This document shows, in pieces, positions 37,031 through 46,678 of a stretch of 64,000 bases of DNA; positions within the stretch are counted from its first letter, which is position 1, and every line of letters begins with the position of its first letter. Location of the stretch: contig DAICXZ010000014.1 in NCBI GenBank assembly GCA_027311945.1, positions 62,001 through 126,000 of the forward strand, read 5' to 3'. The stretch is from Erythrobacter sp. (GTDB lineage: Bacteria > Pseudomonadota > Alphaproteobacteria > Sphingomonadales > Sphingomonadaceae). Made by a program: the position numbers and the translations under genes. The notes under the pieces were generated by a model. The model did no database searches. It worked only from the letters and a program-made list of their open reading frames with translations, and was not told the origin of the DNA.

Positions 37031-37754
37031 CAGGTATTTCGAAACCGTTTGTTGCGCTGGTGTGGGTCGCGATCAGAAATGGCGCCGTCAATACCCAGTT
37101 CCATTTAGAATTCTAAAGGAAGACCAGAAATTTGGTCGATGGCAATGGATCTCTTACGATTTCGTTTTACCTAACGACGACAAGCGTAAGGAGAGCCAAA
37201 AGGTAGTCTCCAAATGCCTCATCGCTAAAGGTAAAATGAAACCCGGTGAACGTGCAGATTTCCTAGCTCCGCTTGTACGCTCGTCGTTGCGGGAGGCAGA
37301 TGATCGACGAGATTCCCTAGCACTTGTTCGCCCACGCAAAATCCGGCTGGAGGCGATCGAAAAATCTCCAGAGGAATTGGCGTCAGAAACTCTCAAACAT
37401 AGAGAGCTAGCGGCACAACTCTCGCTTCTAGAAGAAGATGAGGATGTCGAACCGCTTGTACCATCTCGGATGCAATTTGTATTACATTGGGAAGACCAAG
37501 ATGGGAAACGCCATCGACAAGAGTGTGACGACTGGGAAACTTATGCTGCCTTCAACCGATTTGAGCGAGATTACGGTGAAAAATTAGCGCTGCAGTACCT
37601 TCGCGAAAAGTATGAACAACAATATCTGGCAGCTGGATTAGTTTTGGGGTTTAGCACCCATAGCCGCCGAAATCTCGAGAATGGCTCGAAAAATCAGTGG
37701 CTGCTTGTGGGTATGATTAGGCTAGACGAAACCAATCAAGCTTCGCTGTTCTAA
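36963..37754 (+). CDS. Unknown protein overlapping and partnered with DUF488 gene
   Basis: 263 residues from GTG 36963 (a GTG at 36975 is possible), beginning inside the DUF488 gene in another frame, so probably translationally coupled. I recognise no named family. The N-terminal ~60 residues (ECVILIKAQPH, ETVCCAGV, KWRRQYPVPFRIL, FGRWQW) look like a compact beta-rich domain with many aromatic and basic residues. A charged helical region spans ~95-165. The C-terminal part (MQFVLHWEDQDGKRHRQECDDW, YLREKYEQQYLAAGLVLGF, NQWLLVGMIRL) looks like a second domain. No signal or membrane segment. AT-rich like its partner; real coding sequence because it spans 790 bases without stops at low GC. Confidence 0.8.
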   Translation: MQEKVPKSDECVILIKAQPHRSSRYFETVCCAGVGRDQKWRRQYPVPFRILKEDQKFGRWQWISYDFVLPNDDKRKESQKVVSKCLIAKGKMKPGERADFLAPLVRSSLREADDRRDSLALVRPRKIRLEAIEKSPEELASETLKHRELAAQLSLLEEDEDVEPLVPSRMQFVLHWEDQDGKRHRQECDDWETYAAFNRFERDYGEKLALQYLREKYEQQYLAAGLVLGFSTHSRRNLENGSKNQWLLVGMIRLDETNQASLF

Positions 37755-37759
37755 CGAGG

Positions 37760-38824
37760 TCACTCCGCCGCAACGCTCCCACCGGAAATCTCACCGAACA
37801 TATCCGGCCCGGCCTCTTCCTCGCCCTCGTTCGCCGCGACAGCCTTCGCATTCTGGCGCTTGTCGAAGCTTGCCCAGACGTCCTGCCAGTTGCCCTTGGT
37901 CGCGCCCTTCGAATATTCGGTCGAGCGGGTTTCGAAGAAGTTGGCGTGCTCCACGCCGTTCAGCAGCGGGGTCAGCCACGGCAGCGGGTGCTCGTCGATC
38001 ATGTAGATCGCGGGCAGGCCCAGCTGGCTCAGCCGCCAGTCCGCGATGTAGCGGATATATTTCTTGATCTCCTTCGCCGTCATGCCGGGGACAGGCCCCT
38101 GCTCGAAGGCGAGGTCGATGAAGGCATCTTCCAGCCGCACCGTCTTCTGGCACATGTCCATGATATCTTCCTTCACCGCCTTGGTCAGGCAGTTGCGCTC
38201 GGCGCAGAAGGCGTGGAACAGGCGGGTGATGCCCTCGCAGTGCAGGCTCTCGTCACGCACCGACCAGCTGACGATCTGCCCCATGCCCTTCATCTTGTTG
38301 AAGCGCGGGAAGTTCATCAGCATGGCGAAGGAGGCGAACAGCTGCAGCCCCTCGGTGAAGCCGCCGAACATCGCCAGCGTGCGCGCGATATCCTCGTCGT
38401 TGTCGACGCCGAATTCCTGCAGATAGTCGTGCTTGGCCTTCATCTCCTCGTATTCGAGGAACATGCCATATTCGCTTTCGGGCATGCCGATGGTGTCAAG
38501 CAGGTGCGAATAGGCGGCGATGTGGATCGTCTCCATATTCGAGAAGGCCGCGAGCATCATCTTGACCTCGGTCGGCTTGAACACGCGGCCATATTTCTCG
38601 TGGTAGCAATCCTGCACCTCGACATCGGCCTGGGTGAAGAAGCGAAAGATCTGCGTGAGCAGGTTGCGCTCGTGATCGGTGAGGTTCTGCGCCCAGTCGC
38701 GGCAGTCCTCGCCCAGCGGCACTTCCTCGGGCATCCAGTGCACCTGCTGCTGGCGCTTCCAGAACTCGTAGGCCCAGGGGTATTCGAACGGCTTGTAGGT
38801 CTTGCGGGCTTCGAGCAACGACAT
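37760..38824 (-). CDS. nrdB: Ribonucleoside-diphosphate reductase subunit beta
   Basis: 354 residues, class I R2 protein that houses the di-iron-tyrosyl cofactor. Visible: VEVQDCYHEKYG, the iron-ligand pair in NMETIHIAAYSHLL with the probable radical Tyr, and the second ligand set around VRDESLHCEG. GGAG precedes ATG 38824; the frame stays open upstream into the 39.35-kb repeat but without family similarity. It lies downstream of nrdA on the same strand, separated by a small membrane gene and a repeat. Confidence 0.95.
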   Translation of the reverse strand: MSLLEARKTYKPFEYPWAYEFWKRQQQVHWMPEEVPLGEDCRDWAQNLTDHERNLLTQIFRFFTQADVEVQDCYHEKYGRVFKPTEVKMMLAAFSNMETIHIAAYSHLLDTIGMPESEYGMFLEYEEMKAKHDYLQEFGVDNDEDIARTLAMFGGFTEGLQLFASFAMLMNFPRFNKMKGMGQIVSWSVRDESLHCEGITRLFHAFCAERNCLTKAVKEDIMDMCQKTVRLEDAFIDLAFEQGPVPGMTAKEIKKYIRYIADWRLSQLGLPAIYMIDEHPLPWLTPLLNGVEHANFFETRSTEYSKGATKGNWQDVWASFDKRQNAKAVAANEGEEEAGPDMFGEISGGSVAAE

Positions 38825-38955
38825 CTGGTATCTCCGGCGATCAGTGCGAACAGACGATATAGCGATTGTGCACCCATTTTCGAAGCGCGGAATGGGTGAT
38901 TCGGCGGGGATAAGACTTCCTTGACGCGGGTGCCCGGGGGAAGCGGGCGGCGTGG

Positions 38956-39255
38956 CTAGTCTTTCGGGCGGCCCAGGCGGCGCGACAGCTCGAGCAGGAA
39001 CAGGATCGGGGTGCCCCACAACCATGTGAGCAGCGCCGCCTCGCGCCAGTGGCCGCTTTCGGGCAGGCGCATCGAGCAGGCATAGATTTCGAACAGATTG
39101 TCGGGCCTGCAGGTCGATGGCCAGAAGGCCGTGAAGTGGAGATAGACCCCGAGCCCGACCCATCCGAGCAGCACAACGAAGAGCGCGACGTAGCGCGAGA
39201 CCTTGACCTCGCCGTAGCCGTGATGCGTCGGAAATCGTTTCGCGCGCTGTTTCAT
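38956..39255 (-). CDS. Hypothetical two-helix membrane protein between nrdA and nrdB
   Basis: 99 residues: a basic N-terminus (KQRAKRFPTHHGYGEVKVSRY), a first hydrophobic segment (~21-45), a short Cys-containing loop (STCRPDNLFEIYACSMRLPE) and a second segment (~75-90) ending LSRRLGRPKD. No recognised family. An AAGG lies upstream of the ATG. The gene-to-gene position inside the nrd region is unusual. Confidence 0.65.
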   Translation of the reverse strand: MKQRAKRFPTHHGYGEVKVSRYVALFVVLLGWVGLGVYLHFTAFWPSTCRPDNLFEIYACSMRLPESGHWREAALLTWLWGTPILFLLELSRRLGRPKD

Positions 39256-39347
39256 GGTGACCTTGGCATAATCCGCGGGCGGTTAACGCAGGCTTGCGAG
39301 GCCCCGGCGGTAGATGGCCTAAGGCGGGATGACATAGCATCGACCCA

Positions 39348-39443
39348 CAAAGCCCTTCCCCTGTGAGGAAGGGTTGGGATGGGGGTTCCACGCCAGCCTT
39401 GAGCCCCCACCCCCAGCCCCTCCCCAAGGGGAGGGGGGCAAGG
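39348..39443. repeat. Palindromic intergenic repeat, ~97 bases, copy 2 (inverted)
   Basis: Reverse complement of 22449-22548 over its length, with a few substitutions and a short variable middle. Hairpin arms CCCTTCCCC/GAGGAAGGG at 39353-39373 and CCCCTCCCC/GGGGAGGGG at 39416-39437. It lies 36 bases past the nrdA stop. Confidence 0.85.
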
Positions 39444-39478
39444 TGGAGCAGATACGAAAATGGCGCGTGTCGCGCGCC

Positions 39479-41506
39479 TTACTGGCAGGCGAGGCATTCC
39501 TCGTAGTCGGTCTGGTCGCCGCCCTGCGCGCTGAGTTCGAACTTCTGCGCATCGGGCGTGTTGTCGGCCTCCACCCCGCCGGCGAACCCGGCGCGCTGCA
39601 CCGACTTCGACCGCAGGTAATAGAGCGACTTGATGCCCTTCTCCCAGGCCTGGAAGTGCAGCATCATCAGATCCCACTTGTCGACATCGGCGGGGATGAA
39701 CAGGTTCAGGCTCTGCGCCTGATCGATGAACGGGGCGCGGTCGGCGGCGAACTCGAGCAGCCAGCGCTGGTCGATCTCGAAGCTGGTCTTGAAGGTGTTC
39801 TTCTCTTCCGCCGTCAGGAAGTCGAGGTGCTGGACCGAGCCGTTCTTCTCCAGGATCGAGTTCCACACGTTGGTAGAGTTCTTGCTCTTCTTGTCGAGCA
39901 CCTTTTCGAGGTACGGATTCTTCACCACGAAGCTGCCCGAAAGCGTCTTGTGGGTATAGATGTTGGCCGGGATCGGCTCGATACAGGCCGAGGTGCCGCC
40001 GCAGATGATGCTGATCGAGGCGGTCGGCGCGATCGCCATCTTGCAGCTGAACCGCTCCATCGCGCCCACCTCTGCTGCATCGGGGCAGGGCCCGCGCTCC
40101 TGCGCCAGCATCAGCGAGGCCTCGTTGGCCTTGGCGTTGATGTGCTTGAACATCTTGAGGTTCCACGCCTTGGCCATAGCGCTTTCCATGCCGATGCCCT
40201 TCATCTGCAGGAACGAGTGGAAGCCCATCACGCCCATGCCGACCGAACGCTCGCGGCTGGCCGAATACTTGGCGCGGGCCATCTCGTCGGGCGCGCGGTC
40301 GATATAGTCCTGCAGCACGTTGTCGAGGAAGCGCATCACGTCTTCGATGAACTGCTTGTCGGTGTTCCACTCGTCCCACTTTTCAAGGTTGAGCGAGCTG
40401 AGGCAGCACACCGCCGTGCGGTCATTGCCGAGGTGGTCGATGCCGGTGGGGAGCGTGATTTCCGAACACAGGTTCGAGGTGGAGACCTTGAGGCCCAGCT
40501 CGCGGTGATGCTTGGGCATCATCCGGTTCACGGTGTCGGAGAAGACGATGTAAGGCTCACCCGTTGCAAGCCGCACTTCGACCAGCTTCTGGAACAGCGA
40601 GCGGGCATTGACCTTGCCGCGGACCGAGCCGTCCTTCGGGCTCAGCAGCTCGAAGTCCTCGCCCGCGCGGACGGCTTCCATGAACTTATCGGTCAGCAGG
40701 ACGCCGTGGTGCAGGTTCAATGCCTTGCGGTTGAAGTCGCCGCTGGTCTTGCGGATTTCGAGGAACTCCTCGATTTCCGGGTGGTGCACGTCGATGTAGC
40801 AGGCCGCCGAGCCGCGCCGCAGCGAGCCTTGCGAAATCGCCAGCGTGAGACTGTCCATCACGCGCACGAAGGGGATGATGCCGCTGGTCTTGCCGTTCAG
40901 GCCGACCGGCTCGCCAATGCCGCGCACATTGCCCCAATAGGTGCCGATGCCGCCGCCCTTGGAAGCCAGCCACACGTTCTCGTTCCAGGTGTTGACGATG
41001 CCTTCTAAGCTGTCGGACACCGAGTTCAGATAGCACGAGATCGGCAGCCCGCGCCCGGTGCCACCGTTCGAGAGCACCGGCGTTGCCGGCATGAACCACA
41101 GGTTCGAGATATAGTCGTAGACACGCTGCGCGTGCTCTTCATCGTCGCAATAGGCATCGGCCACGCGTGCGAACAAGTCCTGGAAGGTCTCATTCGGGAG
41201 GAGGTAGCGATCCTTGAGCGTCTCCTTTCCGAAATCGGTGAGGTTGGCGTCGCGGGCAGGGTCGGTGACGATCGTGAACCGGCGCGCATTGACGGTCTTG
41301 GAATCGGACTTGGCAGCCTTGGCCGCCACTTCTGCCGCACCGGCGACGGCACCGGCCATGGCCTCGGCGTCCACCAGCTGCTCGCTGCCCTGGTCCTTGC
41401 GGTCCATCGTCACTGCCTTCCTGCTCTTTTCCTTGGGCGCACCAGCGGCAACGCCCGTCGTTTCATCAAGTGCCAAGTTCGCCTCGTCGGTGTTGCGAAA
41501 TTCCAT
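39479..41506 (-). CDS. nrdA: Ribonucleoside-diphosphate reductase subunit alpha
   Basis: 675 residues, class I R1 catalytic subunit that reduces NDPs with NrdB. Visible: substrate-site block LPISCYLNSVSDSLEGI, SKGGGIGTYWGNVRG, NLCSEITLP with catalytic Cys, and the C-terminal redox pair CLAC before the last residue. The N-terminus (~1-60) is a variable acidic segment; a full ATP-cone is not obvious, making it shorter than E. coli NrdA. ATG 41506 is chosen at MEFRNTDEANLALD; the upstream frame is Cys-rich and implausible. Electrons would come from thioredoxin/glutaredoxin. Confidence 0.95.
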   Translation of the reverse strand: MEFRNTDEANLALDETTGVAAGAPKEKSRKAVTMDRKDQGSEQLVDAEAMAGAVAGAAEVAAKAAKSDSKTVNARRFTIVTDPARDANLTDFGKETLKDRYLLPNETFQDLFARVADAYCDDEEHAQRVYDYISNLWFMPATPVLSNGGTGRGLPISCYLNSVSDSLEGIVNTWNENVWLASKGGGIGTYWGNVRGIGEPVGLNGKTSGIIPFVRVMDSLTLAISQGSLRRGSAACYIDVHHPEIEEFLEIRKTSGDFNRKALNLHHGVLLTDKFMEAVRAGEDFELLSPKDGSVRGKVNARSLFQKLVEVRLATGEPYIVFSDTVNRMMPKHHRELGLKVSTSNLCSEITLPTGIDHLGNDRTAVCCLSSLNLEKWDEWNTDKQFIEDVMRFLDNVLQDYIDRAPDEMARAKYSASRERSVGMGVMGFHSFLQMKGIGMESAMAKAWNLKMFKHINAKANEASLMLAQERGPCPDAAEVGAMERFSCKMAIAPTASISIICGGTSACIEPIPANIYTHKTLSGSFVVKNPYLEKVLDKKSKNSTNVWNSILEKNGSVQHLDFLTAEEKNTFKTSFEIDQRWLLEFAADRAPFIDQAQSLNLFIPADVDKWDLMMLHFQAWEKGIKSLYYLRSKSVQRAGFAGGVEADNTPDAQKFELSAQGGDQTDYEECLACQ

Positions 41507-42065
41507 TTGCGTCTTGCCCCCGGCTCTTGCCCCGCAGCAACGGACAAGGCCGCTGCTGCGCATCATATGTTCTGCACATGTTCCAAACAAGCAGCATTCG
41601 CCTTGCGCCATCTTGTCCGGCACTTCGTGCCCCGTGATCTCGCTCGCCAAACCCACATTTGCCCTTCGAATCGCCCTTCCCCTGCCCGAGGCAGCTACGG
41701 AGGCGCTTGTCTAGGTAGTGGGTGTCACTGGCAGCCTGACCACAACCCCTTGTGAATCGGCGCGTGCCGCGACGCAATAGGCTGCAGCCAGTTTTAAGCC
41801 CGCCAACCTCGATCGACACCGGGTGTTTTACATCAACAACACAGCGCGACGCGTGGTGCGTCCTCGGGTCGTGGGCGATGCAAGACCAAAAACACAACTG
41901 CGGAAAAATATCTCCGCCATTTTGGCCTTGCCTAGCATTCGAATCGAGCGCCGCAACAAAGCTGCGCGGGTCAGGATTTCTTAACCCTGTTTCGCCTATT
42001 CGCAAAGGCTGCTCACCAAGCTGGGACCGGCAAGTGCCCTTGCTTCAATGCAGGAGATCGAGACG
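41507..42065. promoter_or_regulatory. 559-base intergenic region between nrdA and a small membrane gene
   Basis: No supported gene. It must hold the divergent promoters. CACAA-CCCC-TTGTG at 41741-41754 is a perfect interrupted palindrome reminiscent of NrdR boxes; a second box at helical spacing is not clear, so the assignment is tentative. The part from about 41880 to 41990 is AT-richer. Confidence 0.35.
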
Positions 42066-42287
42066 ATGATTGCCTTGTTCAAGGCCATACCCTTCGGCAT
42101 TTTCCTGAGCCTGCTCATCGCCTTGTTCATGGGCTCGGGCGGAGCCACCGGCGGCATGCTCGCCGTCGAGCGCCTCGATGTCGACCTGGCGCAGTACGGA
42201 ATCGATATTAAGCTCTACTGGAGCTGGTATCTGTTCCTTGGCGGCACCGTGCTCACCTGGTTCCTGCTGCTGATGATGGGCGACTGA
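42066..42287 (+). CDS. Small membrane protein, 73 residues
   Basis: Two hydrophobic segments (~3-24 with GSGGATGGML following, and ~50-72 ending LLLMMGD) separated by AVERLDVDLAQYGIDIKLYWSW. ATG 42066 has AGGAG nine bases upstream; an in-frame ATG at 42048 would overlap that site. No family recognised; probably an inner-membrane protein conserved in relatives. Confidence 0.7.
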   Translation: MIALFKAIPFGIFLSLLIALFMGSGGATGGMLAVERLDVDLAQYGIDIKLYWSWYLFLGGTVLTWFLLLMMGD

Positions 42288-42317
42288 GCCCTACCTCACC
42301 GCAACAAGCTGGCCGGA

Positions 42318-44081
42318 TCAGGCCGCCAGATCCTGCCTCGGCGGAAATGCGCGCTCTCCATCGCCGCCTTCGCGCTCGGCACGACTGGCCTGGAACACCT
42401 GCACCTGTTCGATCAGGGCATCGGCCTCATGCGACAGCGAACGGGTCGATGCGGAACACTGCTCGACCATGGCGGCATTGGCCTGCGTCATCTGGTCCAT
42501 CGATGCCGTTGCCCGGTCGACTTCCCGCAGCCGCTGCGATTGCTCCTCGGCCGAACGAGCGATGGCCCCTGCCAGCGTGCTCACCTTGCCGACCGCGCTC
42601 ACGATCTCGTCGAGGTTGGTGCCGCTGGCGCCCACGAGCTTGACGCCCTCGGCCACTTCGGACGCGCTGTTCGTAATCAGGGCCCGGATCTGCTCGGCAG
42701 CTTCCGCCGAGCGCTGCGCAAGACTACGCACCTCGGTCGCGACCACAGCGAAGCCTTTGCCGGATTCGCCTGCGCGCGCCGCTTCGACCCCGGCATTCAG
42801 CGCGAGGAGGTTGGTCTGGAAGGCGATACCGTCGATCACTGCCACGATCTTGGCGATGTCCTGCGCCGACTGTTCGATCGCGTTCATCGCATCGACCGCA
42901 CGCGAGACCACCCGGTGGCCCTCGCTGGCCAGTTTCTTGGCATCGTCCATCGAACTGTGCATGGCCACGGCATCCTCGGAAACCTTCCCGATCGCGCCAG
43001 TCACCTGCGTCAGCGCCTGAGCCGTTTCCCCCAGCCGCGACGATTGCACCTCGTTGCGCGAGGCGAGGTCTTCGGTAGCCAGGCGAATTTCGGCGATCGA
43101 CTGCTGGACATTGCCAGCCCCCGAACTGACCGTCTGCAACGCCAGCGACAGCGCATCGAGCGCGCGATTGAAATCGGCGCGCAGGCTTTCGTAAGTTCCG
43201 GGGAATGGCGTGGCAAAGCGGAAAGTAAGGTTCTTGTCGGCAAGCGCTGTAATGCCTTCGGATAGCGCCCCGACAACCTGGCGCTGTTCCGCCTCGCCAG
43301 CGCGCTGGGCAATTGCCGCCTGCCGGAAGGTTTCGAGCGCGCAGGCCATGGCTCCGATCTCGTCCTGCCGGTCGGCCCCTTCGACCTGCTGCGTCAGGTC
43401 GCCATGGGCCATGGCTTCCATCGCATCGGAAATCCGGGCCATCGGCTCGATTGCGCGCTGGCGGATCGCCCGCGCGGCATAGATCACTGCGGCGACCAGC
43501 GCGAGCGCCAGCACACCGGCAATCGTCACCAGCACGGCGGTGAGGAAATAGTTCTCCGCCACCATCGTCTCGCGGTAGGCGTTCGACATCTCGACCAGCT
43601 TCAGCACGTGGCCATGCTGGGCTTCGTAGGCGCGGGTCAGGTCGCCAGCCTGGATTGCGCGCATCGCCGCCTGATCGCCAGCCTCGAACGCTGGGAGGAA
43701 ACGATTGTCGACAAGCTCCCAGAACGCTTCTGCCGAAGCCATCGTGGCAGCGACCTGATCGGTCAGCTGGGCCGGAAGATCGCTGTTGGCCCAGAATTGC
43801 TCGCGTTCGCGGAATTCGCTGCGGGTGACTTCGAGCCGCTCAAGATATTGGGAAGCGCGCGCGGGGTTCGACGCCATGAGCGTGGTCAGCAGGTATGGCT
43901 CGACACTGTAGGCGGGCGGAGGGAGGATATCGGCCAGCAAGGCGTCTTGCAGCGTATTTTCCTGCGTCATCGGCCCGCCGAAGCGCACCAGCGCGATAGT
44001 CACCACGGTCATGGCAACCGCCAGCGCGATCAGCACCATGATAATCCGGCTGCCCAGCTGGACCTGCCTCTTGATCAGCAT
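42318..44081 (-). CDS. Methyl-accepting chemotaxis protein
   Basis: 587 residues: first transmembrane segment at ~12-33, a periplasmic helical sensor domain (~35-180), second segment at ~180-203, HAMP region (~205-260), and a cytoplasmic signalling domain with the conserved [19 protein letters not shown] tip. It senses an unidentified periplasmic signal. No che genes adjoin it. ATG 44081. Confidence 0.94.
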   Translation of the reverse strand: MLIKRQVQLGSRIIMVLIALAVAMTVVTIALVRFGGPMTQENTLQDALLADILPPPAYSVEPYLLTTLMASNPARASQYLERLEVTRSEFREREQFWANSDLPAQLTDQVAATMASAEAFWELVDNRFLPAFEAGDQAAMRAIQAGDLTRAYEAQHGHVLKLVEMSNAYRETMVAENYFLTAVLVTIAGVLALALVAAVIYAARAIRQRAIEPMARISDAMEAMAHGDLTQQVEGADRQDEIGAMACALETFRQAAIAQRAGEAEQRQVVGALSEGITALADKNLTFRFATPFPGTYESLRADFNRALDALSLALQTVSSGAGNVQQSIAEIRLATEDLASRNEVQSSRLGETAQALTQVTGAIGKVSEDAVAMHSSMDDAKKLASEGHRVVSRAVDAMNAIEQSAQDIAKIVAVIDGIAFQTNLLALNAGVEAARAGESGKGFAVVATEVRSLAQRSAEAAEQIRALITNSASEVAEGVKLVGASGTNLDEIVSAVGKVSTLAGAIARSAEEQSQRLREVDRATASMDQMTQANAAMVEQCSASTRSLSHEADALIEQVQVFQASRAEREGGDGERAFPPRQDLAA

Positions 44082-44218
44082 TGCATTCCCTCTTCAGATC
44101 GCAATGCATTCTCATAGCAGTGGCCCGTTTCACAAGCGCGCCTGCTTACATAAATGCTATCACCTATGGCCGCCGAACCTTGCGTTCGCTTTCGGTTAAC
44201 CGCAATGATCGGACGCGC

Positions 44219-45817
44219 TCAGGGCACCAGCACCGTATCGACCGGCAGCGGCGCCGTCTCGGGATAGTCGAGAATGTAGTGCAGCCCGCGGCTTTCGTGC
44301 CGCTTCAAGGCGCTCTCAACGATCAGATCGGCACATTGCAGCAGGTTGCGCAGTTCGACGAGATCGGTGGTGACGGTGAAGTGGCCGTAATAGTCCTCCA
44401 CTTCGGTGTGCAGCAGCTTGATCCGGTGCGCCGCGCGTTCGAGCCGCTTGGTCGTGCGCACGATGCCGACGTAGTTCCACATGAAGCGGCGGATCTCGGT
44501 CCAGTTCTGCTTGATCACCACCTCTTCATCGGAATCGGTCACCCGACTTTCATCCCAGGCGCTGATCGGTGGCACCGCTTCGAAGCTGTCCCACCGCGAA
44601 AGGATGTCGCGCGCAGCAGCATCGCCGAACACGAAACATTCGAGCAGCGAGTTGGAGGCCAGACGGTTCGCCCCGTGCAGCCCGCTCTCGGTGCATTCGC
44701 CCGCTGCATAGAGGCCGGGCAAGTCGGTGCGGCCCGCCAGGTCGATCACGATCCCGCCGCAGGTGTAGTGCTGCGCCGGCACGACCGGGATCGGCTCCTT
44801 GGTCATGTCGATGCCGAGCGTTTCGAGCTTGTCGTAGATGGTGGGGAAATGCTCCATCACGAACTCGGGCGGCTGGTGGCTGATGTCGAGATGGACGTAG
44901 TCTAGACCATAGCGCTTGATCTGGTCGTCGATGGCCCTTGCCACGACATCGCGGGGGGCCAGCTCCATGCGCTCGGGGTCGTAGTCGACCATGAAGCGGT
45001 GGCCGGTTTCGGGGTGCAGCAGGTGCCCGCCCTCGCCGCGCACGGCCTCGGTGATGAGGAAATTCTTGATCTCGAGGTTGTAAAGGCAGGTCGGGTGAAA
45101 CTGCATCATCTCCATATTGGAGACGCGCGCACCAGCGCGCCAGGCCATGGCGATACCGTCACCGGTGGCCCCGCGCGGGGCAGTGGAGAACTGGTAGACG
45201 CGCCCCGCCCCGCCGCTCGCCATGATGGTGGCCCGGGCCGTATGCGCGACGACCTTGCCGCTCACCGTGTCGAGCGCATAGACACCCCATACCCGGCCCG
45301 AGCCCGAATAGCGCTCCTCATGCCGCCCGGTGATCAGCTCGACGCAGGTCTGGCCCGGCAGCAGGGTGATATTCGGATTTTCCTCCGCCGCCTTCAGCAG
45401 CGCGGCCTGCACCGCCCAGCCTGTAGCGTCATCCACATGGACGATCCGGCGGTGCGAATGGCCGCCCTCGCGGGTGAGGTGGAGGTTGGTCCCCAAGCCG
45501 TCGGGGCCGCGGTTGAATGGCACCCCCAGCTCGCACAGCCGGTCGATCGCCTCGGGCGCGTGGGAGATGACGAACTCCACCGTTTCGCGGTCATTCAGGC
45601 CCGCGCCGGCCACCATGGTATCGCGGATATGGTCCTCAAAGGTGTCGCCCGCATCGAGCACGGCAGCAATCCCGCCCTGCGCCCAGGCGGTGGAGCCGCT
45701 GGTGAGCTTGCCCTTGGCCAGAACCAGCACCTTGAGCTTGGTGGCCAGCGTCAGGGCGGCGGTTAACCCGGCGGCGCCGGAGCCGATGATGAGGACATCG
45801 TAAGGCTTGTCTGTCAT
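44219..45817 (-). CDS. nadB: L-aspartate oxidase
   Basis: 532 residues; FAD enzyme oxidising aspartate to iminoaspartate, first step of NAD synthesis. N-terminal FAD motif VLIIGSGAAGLTAAL, then STAWAQGGIAAV, HTREGGHSHRRIVH-type catalytic region, HPTCLYN, and C-terminal helical domain with NSLLECFVFGDAA. ATG 45817. Divergent from the YqcI/YcgG gene. nadA and nadC are not adjacent. Confidence 0.95.
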   Translation of the reverse strand: MTDKPYDVLIIGSGAAGLTAALTLATKLKVLVLAKGKLTSGSTAWAQGGIAAVLDAGDTFEDHIRDTMVAGAGLNDRETVEFVISHAPEAIDRLCELGVPFNRGPDGLGTNLHLTREGGHSHRRIVHVDDATGWAVQAALLKAAEENPNITLLPGQTCVELITGRHEERYSGSGRVWGVYALDTVSGKVVAHTARATIMASGGAGRVYQFSTAPRGATGDGIAMAWRAGARVSNMEMMQFHPTCLYNLEIKNFLITEAVRGEGGHLLHPETGHRFMVDYDPERMELAPRDVVARAIDDQIKRYGLDYVHLDISHQPPEFVMEHFPTIYDKLETLGIDMTKEPIPVVPAQHYTCGGIVIDLAGRTDLPGLYAAGECTESGLHGANRLASNSLLECFVFGDAAARDILSRWDSFEAVPPISAWDESRVTDSDEEVVIKQNWTEIRRFMWNYVGIVRTTKRLERAAHRIKLLHTEVEDYYGHFTVTTDLVELRNLLQCADLIVESALKRHESRGLHYILDYPETAPLPVDTVLVP

Positions 45818-45987
45818 CGCCCGGTAATGGCGGCTGCGGGGGCGACACACAAGCGTCACGCCTGCCGCCGTGAGATTTCGCAGCAGCTTTCGCCTTTGCA
45901 CAACCGCGTCGCAGGCTACCTCCGGCAAACCCACGGACCTAACCACGCATAGAAGCGTTTACCTCCCGAAACCGTTCTGGAGTATAT

Positions 45988-46674
45988 ATGTCCGATATCG
46001 TGGAAGACTTTTTGGAACCGATCCGCGCGCCGGATTTTCCGTGCGTCGGTGCCAAATCGGCTCTGGCCAAGGGGTTACTCAAGGTGACAACCGCCCGCGA
46101 CCTTACCAGTGCGTGGAACGATGTGGCGATCCAGGCCGCCCTGATGGAATGGGCCTGGGCCTACCGCCGCGAGGTTCCCGAAGGTGACGGGCGCGGCGAC
46201 CTGCGAAGCTTCGCGGTGGTCTTCGAAGGCCCGCGAGACCTGAGCGAAGCTGCTTTCGAAGAGGCGCTATGGGAACGCCTTCAATCGCTCGCCGACAAGG
46301 ACGCCTGGCGCGGCCAGCCGCTCGACAGATCGACCAGCGGCGATCCGGAGGATCCGAAGTTCTCGGTCAGCTTCGGCGGTGAGGCATTCTTCGTGGTGGG
46401 CCTCCATCCTAACGCCTCACGCCCAGCGCGCCGTTTTCCCCGCCCAGCAATGGTGTTCAACCTCCACGATCAGTTCGAGCGTCTGCGCGAGCAGGGGCGC
46501 TACGAACGCATGCGCGAAGCCATTCTTCAGCGCGATGTCGCGCTGGCGGGCACCATCAACCCGATGCTGGAGCGCCACGGCGAAGCCAGCGCCGCGCCGC
46601 AATACAGCGGCAGGCAAGTGGGCGCGGACTGGGTTTGCCCTTTTCACGACCCGCGCGCTGAAAATAAGGACTAA
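45988..46674 (+). CDS. YqcI/YcgG family protein
   Basis: 228 residues: FPCVGAKSALAKG at the N-terminus, the family core SFGGEAFFVVGLHPNASRPARRFPRPAMVFN, ILQRDVALAGTINPMLERHGEASAAPQYSGRQVG and the terminal CPFH. Function unknown in the family. ATG 45988 follows TCTGGAG. Four bases separate it from the DUF1989 gene, so they form an operon. Confidence 0.9.
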   Translation: MSDIVEDFLEPIRAPDFPCVGAKSALAKGLLKVTTARDLTSAWNDVAIQAALMEWAWAYRREVPEGDGRGDLRSFAVVFEGPRDLSEAAFEEALWERLQSLADKDAWRGQPLDRSTSGDPEDPKFSVSFGGEAFFVVGLHPNASRPARRFPRPAMVFNLHDQFERLREQGRYERMREAILQRDVALAGTINPMLERHGEASAAPQYSGRQVGADWVCPFHDPRAENKD

Positions 46675-46678
46675 GCCA

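Noticed and set aside
38825-39427. Extended nrdB start reaching into the 39.35-kb repeat
   Set aside because: Extra N-terminus is encoded by the repeat and the membrane-gene region, with no NrdB similarity; ATG 38824 has GGAG upstream.
39374-41008. 544-residue plus-strand frame opposite nrdA
   Set aside because: Begins within the palindromic repeat and runs antisense to nrdA; no motifs.
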